DNA of 64,000 nt. Source: Candidatus Heimdallarchaeota archaeon LC_3 (GTDB taxonomy: Archaea > Asgardarchaeota > Heimdallarchaeia > Hodarchaeales > LC-3). The stretch is from the NCBI GenBank assembly GCA_001940645.1, contig MDVS01000006.1, forward strand, positions 62,001 through 126,000, in the 5' to 3' direction. Below the pieces are notes generated by a model. It ran no database searches, was not told the DNA's origin, and worked only from the letters and a program-made list of their open reading frames with translations. Shown piece by piece: positions 1 to 7,835 of the stretch. Numbering within the stretch: position 1 is the first letter of the stretch; every line of letters starts with the position of its first letter. Both the position numbers and the translations under genes were made by a program.

Positions 1-25
1 CCGCTATTCCAATTATTCCACACAA
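1..25 (-). CDS. Class II glutamine amidotransferase, N-terminus only (cut by window edge)
   Basis: Only eight codons are visible. Reading leftward from a TTG at 25, they give (M)CGIIGIA. This is the signature N-terminus of Ntn-type glutamine amidotransferase domains (PurF, GlmS, AsnB, GltB), in which Cys2 becomes the N-terminal nucleophile that hydrolyses glutamine after Met removal. A GAGGT Shine-Dalgarno element (complement of 35-39) lies 9 nt upstream of the TTG, which supports this start. PurF or GlmS is most likely from the exact motif, but the family member cannot be decided from eight residues. It is divergent from the HTH gene at 313. Confidence 0.6.
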
Positions 26-312
26 ATTTGATGTACCTCTATAATTTCCCTGTAGATGAATGTGATTGTAATATTTTAATAAAATTGATTTAATTTGTTT
101 ATTAATTTGTGAAATTAAATGAAATCCATTGTTAGGATGTATATCAGTGGATAAACTACTTCGATAATTACTCTCTTAAGAAATCTTACAAAATAATATC
201 TAGAATTGAGATAGAGTTGATAGGGTTATAAAAATTTCTTTTTAATACCCTTAAATTTTGAATTAATTATCATAAGTTGAGGTTTCCTAGCACCAAATAG
301 AGGTTATTCTTA

Positions 313-1284
313 TTGAAAAATGATCAGAACTCTGAAAATTTTGAGGAATTAGTAAATACTATTCAGTTAACTCCAAAAAACCTTATAAAACTTTTTAATG
401 TTAATGGATATGAGATTTTAAACAGTTTATCCTCGTCCCCTAAAACTGTTAAAGAATTATCAAAGGAAATGCGGCTATCTGAACAAGCAGTTTATTATCA
501 CATTAAAAAATTGCTCAATCTTGAAATCATTACTTATCAAGAAGAAATTGAGAAATTACCGAGTACTACTGTAAAAATTCATAGGTATTCTTTAGTATCT
601 GATAAAATTATTATTGATATGTTTCCTGGATCAAATAGTTCCAATAGTTATTTTCACAAAGCTGTTTCTGGTATTAATACACGTATTCCAAAATTTTTAC
701 GATTTATTGCACCTAAAAAGAGTATTATTGAAGGATTTTTAGTAGTAGGGAGTGCAATTATTCATGGAAAATATAACGCTACCGCACAAGATGGACATTA
801 TGTAGGGTATATCGGTTTTTTATTGGGACAGCTCGGACTGCAATATAGAAAAAATTTTTCTTTTGTTAAATTAGATACTGAAATCAATAGAGAAAACCTT
901 CAAAATACAAATATGATAGTTATTGGTGGACCCAAAGTAAATGTTATTACTTCTGAATTACAAGACAATGATTTTCTTCCAATTACTTTCGAAATTAGTA
1001 AAATCAATACAATAACTAATAAAAAGGTAAAAAAATCGATTACTGATCCTTTGATTGGAGTAATACAGCTCATAGCTAATCCATGGAGTCATAGCAAGAA
1101 GAAAAAGATTTTACTTCTTTGTGGTCCATCGAGAATAGGCACACAAATAGCAGTGTATGCGATTACTCATTTTTCAGATAAAATTGATGAGAAGCTAACC
1201 AAAAATAAAGAATTCGTTCTTCTTCAAGGCATTTTAGATAATAAAGAGGATATTATTGATATTTCTTTTTCGAAGTACCCCTAA
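313..1284 (+). CDS. ArsR-like winged-helix protein with a C-terminal S-layer-like domain
   Basis: 323 residues from a TTG start preceded by GAGG about 10 nt upstream. Residues 25-95 form a winged helix-turn-helix of the ArsR type: the segment VKELSKEMRLSEQAVYYHIK is a recognition-helix pattern. The rest (about 130-320) is not a classical ligand domain. It contains NMIVIGGPKVN and ILLLCGPSRIGTQIA, which resemble a repeated motif I associate with archaeal S-layer-related domains; this is a family impression, not a proven match. No transmembrane segment is evident, so it is probably cytoplasmic. Function is likely transcriptional regulation with an unidentified signal. It is divergent from the amidotransferase gene and convergent with the sRNA downstream. 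Confidence 0.6.
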   Translation: MKNDQNSENFEELVNTIQLTPKNLIKLFNVNGYEILNSLSSSPKTVKELSKEMRLSEQAVYYHIKKLLNLEIITYQEEIEKLPSTTVKIHRYSLVSDKIIIDMFPGSNSSNSYFHKAVSGINTRIPKFLRFIAPKKSIIEGFLVVGSAIIHGKYNATAQDGHYVGYIGFLLGQLGLQYRKNFSFVKLDTEINRENLQNTNMIVIGGPKVNVITSELQDNDFLPITFEISKINTITNKKVKKSITDPLIGVIQLIANPWSHSKKKKILLLCGPSRIGTQIAVYAITHFSDKIDEKLTKNKEFVLLQGILDNKEDIIDISFSKYP

Positions 1285-1315
1285 AACCTTCAAATACTAA
1301 TTTTTTTATAATAAA

Positions 1316-1389
1316 TGCCTCTCAGTCGGCTCTTCTGGCTTTCATTATGCTAAATCGCACTCGCCGGGGATAACGTCATCACAGGGGCA
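1316..1389 (-). ncRNA. Box C/D guide sRNA with two guides against the 23S rRNA peptidyl-transferase centre
   Basis: On the minus strand a 7-bp terminal stem (1383-1389 with 1316-1322, one G-U pair) brackets box C GTGATGA (1376-1382) and box D CTGA (1322-1325). A C' box ATAATGA is internal (complement of about 1342-1348); D' is degenerate. The guide next to box D (AGAAGAGCCGA) is complementary to the universal 23S segment UCGGCUCUUC, E. coli about 2506-2515. Counting five positions from box D points to 2'-O-methylation at about C2510. The upstream guide (GTTATCCCCGG) is complementary to CCGGGGAUAAC, E. coli about 2442-2452. A TATA-like AAATATTA (complement of 1412-1419) lies about 25 nt upstream. 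rRNA numbering is from memory. Confidence 0.8.
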
Positions 1390-1418
1390 AAAAACCAAGG
1401 TACTTTGAAATAATATTT

Positions 1419-1724
1419 TTAACTTATTGGATAAACCAATACAACCACGAGCATAAAAATTATTGCAAGGAAAGTAACTACTGTCCATTGAACAAGTAAT
1501 GGTCGTAGAGATTCAAGTTCTGTATCTTCTAAACGGTATCTCAAAGCCCAAGTAAAAACACCCAGAATCAAAATCATTAACAAGGGAACAGAATTTGATA
1601 CGTTAATTTTGAAAGCTGCCAGATAAAATGTAGTTGAGATTATAAATAGTATTAAATAAGTAACTAGTGAAAAATCAAGTAATTTTGAAGCCCATATCTT
1701 ATACTTCGCTAAGGAGGTAGACAT
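1419..1724 (-). CDS. Small three-helix membrane protein, unknown function
   Basis: 101 residues with three predicted transmembrane segments (about 17-36, 42-60 and 77-98) and a charged loop RYRLEDTELESLRP between the second and third. There is no signal peptide beyond the first helix and no recognisable motif. The ATG at 1724 has an AGGA element about 10 nt upstream. The gene ends 30 nt before the sRNA starts, and the sRNA promoter lies in that gap. Family unknown to me; integral membrane location is the only supported statement. Confidence 0.65.
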   Translation of the reverse strand: MSTSLAKYKIWASKLLDFSLVTYLILFIISTTFYLAAFKINVSNSVPLLMILILGVFTWALRYRLEDTELESLRPLLVQWTVVTFLAIIFMLVVVLVYPIS

Positions 1725-2183
1725 TATCTTTTTTTCCTATTCAATTTAATATAGAACTGGGTTGTTCCTATTCAATTTGAGCTGAAATTTTTAAACTTAA
1801 AATCTTTATATTAAGAATTTAAAAGAAATATTAATTATTGAGAAAACTGAAAAATTTTACCTTTTTTTATTTTTTTCTATAAAATAAGCTTAATCCTGAC
1901 TATTTTTGTTAAATAGTTAATATAAATACTATTATTGTTACTTTTTAAAGTTCTGAAATTAGTACGTAAATCTTTTTACCTAAAGAAAATAAAATAATAA
2001 AAATTAAAGAGTGAAATACTAATCTTTACATAATCATTTATATGAATTGACCTAAACATAATTTAAATAATTTCTATCTAATCAAACTAATAATAAATTG
2101 GTTTTTTATTAATTAATAAATTATTAAATAAGTTATTAGTGCTAAATTTTTTAAAATAAACTAAAAAAGGAAAGATTACGCTT
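1725..2183. other. AT-rich divergent intergenic region with a 14-bp direct repeat
   Basis: These 459 nt separate the divergent genes at 1724 and 2184 and contain no plausible gene. The sequence TTCCTATTCAATTT occurs twice, at 1734-1747 and 1765-1778, 31 bp apart. The first copy supplies the AGGA in front of the membrane-protein start on the minus strand, so it may be a duplicated leader or an operator pair. The remainder is over 80% AT with several TATA-like stretches. No stable RNA structure is seen. Confidence 0.4.
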
Positions 2184-2552
2184 ATGAAAATACCTGGACT
2201 TGCGCATGAAGTTGAATTGAATATTTCTGGAGGAACCCATAATCTGGATTTAAAATTGAGAGGAACTGCTATTGTAAGTACACCAATTAAATCTAGATCT
2301 GAGCAAGGAATTCGAAAAGCATTAGATGTATTAGTATCGAAAGCTGAAATTTCGCATCAAATCCAAGGATCAATTCTAGATAATTTAGCAAGAAGACTTT
2401 ATTCTGATAGTGGATACCTCGACGACTTGCAATCAAAGGGAGGAGTAGGAACAGAGGATGTTTCAGACGCTTTAATTGTTAAGGTTGACAAAATCCTCGA
2501 ATTTCTAAAGCGAATCGAAGATAGATTAATAAAACTAGAAGAAAAAAGTTAG
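2184..2552 (+). CDS. Uncharacterised protein with C-terminal coiled coil
   Basis: 122 residues. The first half is beta-like (VELNISGGTHNLDLKLRGTA), followed by helices. The last 25 residues (VDKILEFLKRIEDRLIKLEEK) have a clear heptad pattern of hydrophobic residues and probably dimerise. No transmembrane segment or signal peptide. Start ATG with AAAGGAAAG about 12 nt upstream. The gene downstream on the same strand begins 55 nt away with its own TATA-like element, so the two need not form an operon. I do not recognise the family. Confidence 0.6.
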   Translation: MKIPGLAHEVELNISGGTHNLDLKLRGTAIVSTPIKSRSEQGIRKALDVLVSKAEISHQIQGSILDNLARRLYSDSGYLDDLQSKGGVGTEDVSDALIVKVDKILEFLKRIEDRLIKLEEKS

Positions 2553-2607
2553 TCATCATTTTTTCTCATATTCACTAATTTTGATATATCTTTTGGTTTT
2601 TGTATAC

Positions 2608-3108
2608 ATGGCAAGATCTTTTGTCTTAGAATTAGATTTAGAGCACTTTCAGGGTGATAATTGGAAAGATTATTGTATTCCCTGTCATGAAAAATACGGT
2701 GATTGTTGTAAAGACCTTGAAATGACTCTTTTTCCAGACGAGATTAAAGCTTTCCAAGAAAAAGATCCAAAAAATCTTTCCCAATATTCTCTAGAAATTA
2801 AAGAAAAATCTGGAAAAAACAGAATTGTCACATCCTGGGGATATAATGCTAAAACATGTGTTTTTTTGACAGATAAAGGATTATGTGAACTTCAGATAAC
2901 TGGAAAACAAAAGCCTGTAGATTGTTTAATGTACCCAATTAATTATAAAAACCAAAAAATCTTTTTAGATACCAGTTGTCCTGCAAAATCACTTGGAGAC
3001 AAAGTCAAAGCAAAAATCCTTCTCAAGGAAAAATTAAAACAATATCCTGATTATTATTACGTAAGTTATGAGATAATGTCCGAAGACCTAGAACTAGATT
3101 CCTTTTGA
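2608..3108 (+). CDS. YkgJ-type cysteine-cluster (Zn/Fe-binding) protein
   Basis: 166 residues from the ATG at 2608 (MARSFVLELD). An in-frame TTG at 2581 would add nine hydrophobic residues and overlap a TATA-like TGATATAT, so I prefer the ATG. The cysteine pattern is that of the YkgJ / CxxCxxCC family: CIPCHEKYGDCC near residue 30, CVF...LCEL near 95, DCLMYP near 115 and a last Cys in DTSCPAKS. Members bind a metal ion or iron-sulfur cluster; the biochemical role is mostly undefined. It is tail-to-tail with tatD, with 5 bp between the stop codons. Confidence 0.7.
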   Translation: MARSFVLELDLEHFQGDNWKDYCIPCHEKYGDCCKDLEMTLFPDEIKAFQEKDPKNLSQYSLEIKEKSGKNRIVTSWGYNAKTCVFLTDKGLCELQITGKQKPVDCLMYPINYKNQKIFLDTSCPAKSLGDKVKAKILLKEKLKQYPDYYYVSYEIMSEDLELDSF

Positions 3109-3113
3109 TTGAT

Positions 3114-3890
3114 TCACTTAATATTGAAAAAATTTAATGTATTTTGGGTTGTTATTTTAGCTACTTCCTCAACAGTTGTTTCATGTAACTCTGATACTTT
3201 TTGACAAGAAATAAGGATATTTTTCGGTTCATTTTTCGGAGGTTTCTTACCATTCACTCCATTGAATGGAGATTGAAAAGGTGCATCAGTTTCTAGCGTC
3301 ATATTCTCAAGAGGAACATTTTTTGCTATTTTTCGATATTTTTTTCGGTTTTTAACAGAGGTCGGAATAGAAACTACAAAACCATACTCGATACATTTCT
3401 TTACATTTGCCAGTGAACCGTCAAAGCAATGCATCAACACTGGTACATTAGAGTATTTATATAATAAATCTATTGAATCGGATTCAGCTGAACGAGAATG
3501 AATTACAAGAGGTAAATTTAATTCATTTGCAAACCTAATAATCTTTTTAAAAAATGAACGTTGAATTTTTTGTTGTCTCTCATCTTTAATCCAATAATAA
3601 TCTAGTCCCACTTCACCAATAGCTTTGATATTAATTTTATTATTAAGAACAAAGTTTTTGAATGAATAGAAGGCCTCATCATTTACATGAGTTGGTTGAA
3701 GACCTATGTTTGCATAAACTTGATCAAAAAAGTTTGCAGATTTTATAACTGCTTCATAATGTTCTTGAGTTGAACCAACATTAACTATTGTAGAGACGCT
3801 TTGTGTGAAAGCATCTTGAACAACCTTGTTTATTTCTTTATCAGAAAACCAAGGATCGAGTAAGTGACAATGAGCATCAGCTAATTCCAT
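3114..3890 (-). CDS. tatD: TatD-family metal-dependent hydrolase / DNase
   Basis: 258 residues, typical of the family. It is an amidohydrolase-fold metal enzyme: the N-terminal DAHCHLLDP supplies the HxH ligands, GEVGLDYYW the glutamate, VIHSRSAE and LMHCFDG the central histidines and LETDAPFQSP the catalytic Asp. TatD proteins are Mg-dependent 3'-5' exonucleases on DNA, and some act on D-aminoacyl-tRNA or in DNA repair. The ATG at 3890 is followed at once by the conserved N-terminus, so the start is firm. It is transcribed alone, divergent from the phosphoesterase at 4154. Confidence 0.88.
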   Translation of the reverse strand: MELADAHCHLLDPWFSDKEINKVVQDAFTQSVSTIVNVGSTQEHYEAVIKSANFFDQVYANIGLQPTHVNDEAFYSFKNFVLNNKINIKAIGEVGLDYYWIKDERQQKIQRSFFKKIIRFANELNLPLVIHSRSAESDSIDLLYKYSNVPVLMHCFDGSLANVKKCIEYGFVVSIPTSVKNRKKYRKIAKNVPLENMTLETDAPFQSPFNGVNGKKPPKNEPKNILISCQKVSELHETTVEEVAKITTQNTLNFFNIK

Positions 3891-4153
3891 TGAGACAACC
3901 AGAAAAAATAATTACATTTCATCAATTAAAAGAATTTTTTTTTTAGTAATTTGCATAGAAAATTTGGACTGAAAAGAATATTTAAATTTTTAATTAGAAA
4001 TTATCATTAATGTCTTTAATCTAAAGTCTTAATAAAGAACAGAATAAAGAAAAAGATATTGCGATTACAAATTAATTACCATGTTTGCTTAACTTATGCA
4101 CAGAAATTATCTTATAATAAATGATACAACACAAATCATCTTGAAGATATAAA

Positions 4154-4888
4154 ATGCCTGTAAAAAAAATACTTTTAATGGCAGATATACATTCTAATAT
4201 ATTTGCATTGAATTCTATATTCGATAAAGTACAGGAAGAGGTAGGGAAAATAGATTATGTTTTCGGCTTAGGAGATTATGTCGGATATTCGTGTTATCCA
4301 AATGAAGTCCTTGATATTACTAAAAAGAAGTTTGATGTGATGATCATGGGAAATCATGACTTAGCTGCGGCATTGGGGAATGCTGATGGTTTTAATCGTG
4401 ATGCTAAGGCTGCTGCTCTTTGGAACAGCGATAAGCTTACTGAGGAAAATAAGACCTTCCTTTCAATTTTAGAACAGCAACATCATTTCCACGTTTTTTC
4501 AGAATGGAGCATATTTGTGATCCACGGTCACCCTGTTGACCCGATTAACGGTTATCTCAGACCAGATATTCCAGACGAAAAAAAGGATGAATATTTGAAG
4601 ATGATTCCCCAATCACGCTTTATGTTTACAGGACACACTCATATTCCTATGATTTACAAAGGATCGGGGATTGCTGGTGATACCATTATTATTAATCCCG
4701 GATCGGTTGGACAACCACGCGATAGAGATCCTAGAGCTTCAGCTTGTGTCTTATTTACTTCTGAAGATCCTAATTATCTTGAGGTTAAATGGATCAGGGC
4801 TGAATACAATATAACCGATTTAGCAAGGGAAATGCGTTCATTAAATCTTCCACACCGACTTGCAGAACGATTATTCTTCGGTGAATAG
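4154..4888 (+). CDS. Metallophosphoesterase (calcineurin-like, YfcE/MJ0936-type)
   Basis: 244 residues. All signature motifs of the dinuclear metallophosphatase fold are present: MADIHSN (DxH), GLGDYVGYS (GDxxG), MGNHDLA (GNHD), VIHGHPVD and FTGHTHIP (GHTH), followed by NPGSVGQPRDRDP, which is typical of the archaeal/bacterial YfcE subgroup. It is a soluble cytoplasmic phosphodiesterase or phosphatase; the natural substrate is unknown. There is no clear Shine-Dalgarno element; a TATA-like CTTATAATAAAT lies about 40 nt upstream, so the leader is short. Confidence 0.85.
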   Translation: MPVKKILLMADIHSNIFALNSIFDKVQEEVGKIDYVFGLGDYVGYSCYPNEVLDITKKKFDVMIMGNHDLAAALGNADGFNRDAKAAALWNSDKLTEENKTFLSILEQQHHFHVFSEWSIFVIHGHPVDPINGYLRPDIPDEKKDEYLKMIPQSRFMFTGHTHIPMIYKGSGIAGDTIIINPGSVGQPRDRDPRASACVLFTSEDPNYLEVKWIRAEYNITDLAREMRSLNLPHRLAERLFFGE

Positions 4889-5071
4889 TCGCAAAACTAC
4901 TTTGAATATTAAACAACTCTTTTAGACAATTAGTAGGTATTCCTACATTTATGAAAAAATCATGATCATTCATAATTTTTCTTATTACTAATAATGACCA
5001 ATTAATGTAGGGCTAAATATCAAGTTAATTTAAGCTTAAATAAAAGCTTATTAGTATCCAGGTGAAAAAAT

Positions 5072-5170
5072 ATGAAATTTTTCAATAAAAAGCAATCTAC
5101 AAAAAGGGGATTAGATAACAAGGTTAAATCCCAGATAAATGTTATGCAACGGTTCATTTATTTGAATTGA
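5072..5170 (+). CDS. Micro-protein, locus A copy 1 (about 30-aa family)
   Basis: A 32-residue reading frame beginning MKFFNKK, with GLDNKVKSQINVMQRFI in its second half. It follows GGTGAAAAAAT-ATG, a good Shine-Dalgarno spacing for this genome. It is related to the 30-residue frame at 7687 (GLDKLINSTVNIMQQFIR): GLD, K, S, N, MQ and FI are shared, and INVMQRFI aligns with LNVMP*FI in the decayed copy at 5219. Preservation of a protein motif between copies whose DNA has diverged argues for translation. It is very basic with a potentially amphipathic C-terminal helix. Function unknown. Confidence 0.55.
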   Translation: MKFFNKKQSTKRGLDNKVKSQINVMQRFIYLN

Positions 5171-5218
5171 TTTGTAATTAAATGAAGAAATACAATATTT
5201 TCAATAAAGGTGAAAAAA

Positions 5219-5305
5219 ATGAAATTTATTGAAAAATCAAAATTTCAAAAAACCGGTTAACTTAACGTTATGCCGTAATTTATACCCCAACTTATCAATT
5301 CATAA
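5219..5305 (+). pseudogene. Decayed micro-protein copy, locus A copy 2
   Basis: Starts with GGTGAAAAAA-ATG like its neighbour and reads MKFIEKSKFQKTG, then TAA. Continuing in the same frame gives LNVMP, another TAA, then FIPQLINS. The stretch LNVMP*FI lines up with INVMQRFI of the copy at 5072, so two stops and a small deletion appear to have broken an older member. The alternative is a functional 13-residue peptide. Its start is 147 nt after the start of copy 1; in locus B the corresponding spacing is 149 nt. Confidence 0.4.
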
Positions 5306-5309
5306 GTTG
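5288..5309. repeat. Inverted repeat (8-bp hairpin)
   Basis: CAACTTAT (5288-5295) and ATAAGTTG (5302-5309) are perfect inverted arms with a six-base loop. The hairpin overlaps the end of the decayed micro-protein copy and lies directly upstream of the larger hairpin at 5315-5354. It could stabilise the 3' end of the micro-protein transcript. Confidence 0.4.
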
Positions 5310-5314
5310 AGTTG

Positions 5315-5354
5315 AAAAAGGTAAAAACTCTTTTTTTAATTAATTTACCTTTTT
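5315..5354 (+). terminator. Hairpin with T-runs downstream of micro-protein locus A
   Basis: AAAAAGGTAAA (5315-5325) and TTTACCTTTTT (5344-5354) form a perfect 11-bp inverted repeat around an 18-nt T-rich loop. Locus B ends in the same design (GTAAAAAC followed by nine or more T, then TTTTAC) at 7941-7975. Oligo-T tracts are the known archaeal termination signal; that this is the shared 3' end of the micro-protein loci is inference. Confidence 0.5.
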
Positions 5355-5468
5355 AATACTTATAGGAATACCATTTTTTTTATGTAATTTAAATTTGTAT
5401 TTAGATTATAAAAAATCTAAATTAATAGAAAAGTTTAGAAAAAAGGATTAAAATCTAATGATTTTTTT

Positions 5469-5909
5469 TCAATTAGAGGGTGGTTTGGCTAGAAACCAAA
5501 CCATAACAGTAAATAATGAGCCAATTAATGGAGCACCAATAGAAGCAATGGGGAGACTTGTTGGATCAGATCCTGTGACGAATGGTGAAGCAAAGACACT
5601 AACTAACATTACTCCTATCCATATTGCAATGATTGAGACTGAAAGAATATAATGTAATTGGTAATTAATTCGTTCTCGAACCATTCGAATTACAATTGCT
5701 GTTGCTAACAAAGCCCAAATCCAAGCTGTCCATCCAACAAGAGGAAGATGTTCTTGTTGGCTCCCTGATATCAAATCGGGAGAAAATAAGCTAACTATAA
5801 TCGTTGAAATCCAGATTACAGCTAGTGAAATTAAAGTCCAAACAATTTTTTTGTTTGCTAAAAGATCGTTCTTTTGAGTAATATTTCTATTTTCTGATTG
5901 AAAAGACAT
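5469..5909 (-). CDS. Four-helix membrane protein, unknown function
   Basis: 146 residues with four transmembrane segments (about 25-44, 56-74, 86-108 and 120-141). The two halves look alike: IIVSLFSPDLISGSQQEHLP and MLVSVFASPFVTGSDPTSLP both follow a helix, suggesting an internal duplication of a two-helix unit, with a SxF(A/S)P...GS loop each time. The ATG at 5909 has AAGGAATTAATTATT in front of it. It faces micro-protein locus A. No enzymatic motif. Confidence 0.65.
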   Translation of the reverse strand: MSFQSENRNITQKNDLLANKKIVWTLISLAVIWISTIIVSLFSPDLISGSQQEHLPLVGWTAWIWALLATAIVIRMVRERINYQLHYILSVSIIAIWIGVMLVSVFASPFVTGSDPTSLPIASIGAPLIGSLFTVMVWFLAKPPSN

Positions 5910-6106
5910 AATAATTAATTCCTTTTAATTCAATGTTTTATTAAGACAAGAATTTGTGTTCAAATTTCTTGCTTGAATAATTTATTAAATTTAGGGTTTA
6001 TAAATTAGTAGAGTAGTCTTGTTTAGAAACTTGTTGGCATTTCAGACGTGTTTAAACTTCAAACATACTTATTCATTTTTAAAGATCTTCGTGAAATATT
6101 ATTATT

Positions 6107-6805
6107 ATGAGTACTGGTCAGTTATCACCTAAAGAAATCAAAGAATTACTTTTCTATCTCAATAATGCTAAATTAATGGATAAATTGCGTGTTCTTCAAA
6201 CAGATGTAATAATCATCATCACAGGAGCATTGTTAATTCTTATCGCAGGTTTTTCTGAAACTTTCCTTAATATTACTCAGGGATCTGATTTTACTATTAT
6301 TATCTGGATCTTTACTTTGATTTCTATTGGGACAATTACAATTTTTTTAAAGGAACAATTCTATTTGACTGTAAGACCAAAATTATCATTTGTCACACCA
6401 ATATTTTTAATAATTTTAATATTAGGAGTTATAACAACAATTTTATTTGATTTATTGTTAAAATTTAATATAATTATTTTCCCAATATTCTCAATATTAC
6501 TCGCAATTTACACCTATTCAATTCTAAATCCATACTATAGTAATCATAATGACGTTTTTAAGAAGAATTTGAGTTTATTAATTCCTTTTTCCTCAATAAT
6601 CTCTGGTATTACTAATATATTAGGCGCAGTGATCTTTTTTTTCAATCCATCTTTTAAAGAATCAATAATAGCAAATCAAGCTTTTGATTCGGTTGAAAGC
6701 CTAATTTTTGTATTATTCATTTCTCCTTCATTGTTTATACTTGCATTCTATAATAGAAAGCAAATTCGAAATTATGTCTCAAATATTGAAGTACAAGAAA
6801 GATAA
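6107..6805 (+). CDS. Six-helix membrane protein, unknown function
   Basis: 232 residues: a short charged N-terminus (LSPKEIKELLFYLNNAK), then about six hydrophobic segments (about 35-53, 67-87, 98-118, 122-140, 155-180 and 200-218) and a short basic tail. No conserved motif is recognised. It converges with the winged-helix regulator (13 bp between the stops), whose product could regulate it, as is common for small regulator/membrane-protein pairs; this is only contextual. Confidence 0.6.
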   Translation: MSTGQLSPKEIKELLFYLNNAKLMDKLRVLQTDVIIIITGALLILIAGFSETFLNITQGSDFTIIIWIFTLISIGTITIFLKEQFYLTVRPKLSFVTPIFLIILILGVITTILFDLLLKFNIIIFPIFSILLAIYTYSILNPYYSNHNDVFKKNLSLLIPFSSIISGITNILGAVIFFFNPSFKESIIANQAFDSVESLIFVLFISPSLFILAFYNRKQIRNYVSNIEVQER

Positions 6806-6817
6806 AAACAGTTAATC

Positions 6818-7195
6818 TTAAAATTCCTTTTTGTTCTGTTCTTGTAAGCTTGTTCGTAAGATCGTTGATAAATTTTGTGCGTAATCTAAGACTTGTTTTC
6901 TCCCAAAATCAGTTATTGAAACAATGGTTGTTGGACGAGCCTCCATAAATTTCTTCTCAATTAATACTAATTTTGCTTGATCTAATTTCTTTAAGTGAGT
7001 AGATAGATTTCCTCTTGTTAATTTTAAGCCTTTAGAAATAATAGAAAATGTGGCCTCATTTCTTGAGAGCAAAAATAATAATATTGCTAGTTTTGCAGGA
7101 GAGTGGACAACTTCGTTTATATTAACAAGAGATTCGAGATCTGATTGGTTCAATGTCGAATCGTCAAATTTTTTTTCATTTTCCACGTCTATCAA
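6818..7195 (-). CDS. Winged-helix transcriptional regulator (HTH_27 / MarR-ArsR-like)
   Basis: 125 residues. Residues 33-100 are a winged helix: helix-turn-helix ATFSIISKGLKLTRGNLSTH, then LKKLDQAKLVLIEKKF and the wing ARPTTIVSITDFGRKQ. This matches the small 'transcriptional regulator' family found in Bacteria and Archaea beside membrane proteins of unknown function. The C-terminal helix (VLDYAQNLSTILRTSLQEQ) probably dimerises. There is no effector domain, so it may respond to redox state, metal or a small molecule, or simply repress its own locus. Cytoplasmic DNA-binding protein. Confidence 0.8.
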   Translation of the reverse strand: MIDVENEKKFDDSTLNQSDLESLVNINEVVHSPAKLAILLFLLSRNEATFSIISKGLKLTRGNLSTHLKKLDQAKLVLIEKKFMEARPTTIVSITDFGRKQVLDYAQNLSTILRTSLQEQNKKEF

Positions 7196-7536
7196 AAAAT
7201 CTTTAAATTAGGTTTTTAAAAATTTTACGTGAATCTGTTACCAAATCTTTTAGAAAAATTTGTTCTCATCAAATCGAATTTTTTTTGAGAAATTAGGTAA
7301 TAATTTCATAACCATTTAATTTATAAAAGTAATTTGTTTATCTGTAGGTACAATCTCACTTGGTATAATAGTTAATTATGGAAAAATCATGTACAATCTG
7401 AATAAATTCAGTAAAATGAATAACTTTTCTTAATATGACAAATTTTTCCTAAAACTCATAACCTCATCTATTTTTATATGTCAATACCATAATTAATTGA
7501 GCAAGAATTAAGCAATAAACAATAAAGTGAGAATTA

Positions 7537-7629
7537 ATTAAGATATTCAACACAAAAAGATTTAACAAAACAGCTAATCAAAAAATATTTGTATCACAGG
7601 TTAATTTTACACAGCAATTATTACGCTAA
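7537..7629 (+). CDS. Micro-protein, locus B copy 0, apparent ATT start
   Basis: A 30-codon frame (93 nt with stop, the same length as the two frames that follow). It begins IKIFNTKRFNK and ends VSQVNFTQQLLR. The end aligns with VNIMQQFIR of the next copy and the start with MKFFNKK of locus A. No ATG, GTG or TTG is available in frame after the upstream TGA at 7528. The best initiator is ATT at 7537, preceded by GTGAGAATTA, which resembles the GGTGAAAAAA of other copies. It may be a translated gene with an AUU start or a copy losing its start codon. Confidence 0.35.
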   Translation: MKIFNTKRFNKTANQKIFVSQVNFTQQLLR

Positions 7630-7686
7630 ATTTATGCATGTCTAAACCGGAAAATATTGATTAAAATTCTAAAATGGTGGTTATTG

Positions 7687-7779
7687 ATGAAAATATTAAA
7701 GAATAAAACACTAAAACCAAAAGGTTTAGATAAACTAATAAATTCAACTGTGAATATTATGCAACAATTCATTCGCTAG
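7687..7779 (+). CDS. Micro-protein, locus B copy 1 (30 aa)
   Basis: ATG frame of 30 residues, starting MKILKNK and ending STVNIMQQFIR, with GGTGG six nt upstream. It is the best-preserved counterpart of the frame at 5072: GLD-K-S-N-MQ-F-I positions agree. C1 at 26705 shares STIN-V in the same register. Highly basic and lacking cysteines. It could be a small membrane-active or nucleic-acid-binding peptide; nothing in the sequence decides this. Confidence 0.55.
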   Translation: MKILKNKTLKPKGLDKLINSTVNIMQQFIR

Positions 7780-7835
7780 GGTGTATAAAAATAAAAGGAT
7801 AAATTTGTCCTTAAAAATCATTTAAGGTGAAAAAA

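Noticed and set aside
1316..1389. tRNA-like 74-nt element with a 7-bp acceptor-like stem
   Set aside because: No anticodon or T-arm signature (GTTCRANNC) on either strand; boxes C and D and the rRNA-complementary guides explain it better.
5458..5652. 64-residue plus-strand frame
   Set aside because: Opposite-strand shadow of the membrane protein at 5469-5909, with no leader.
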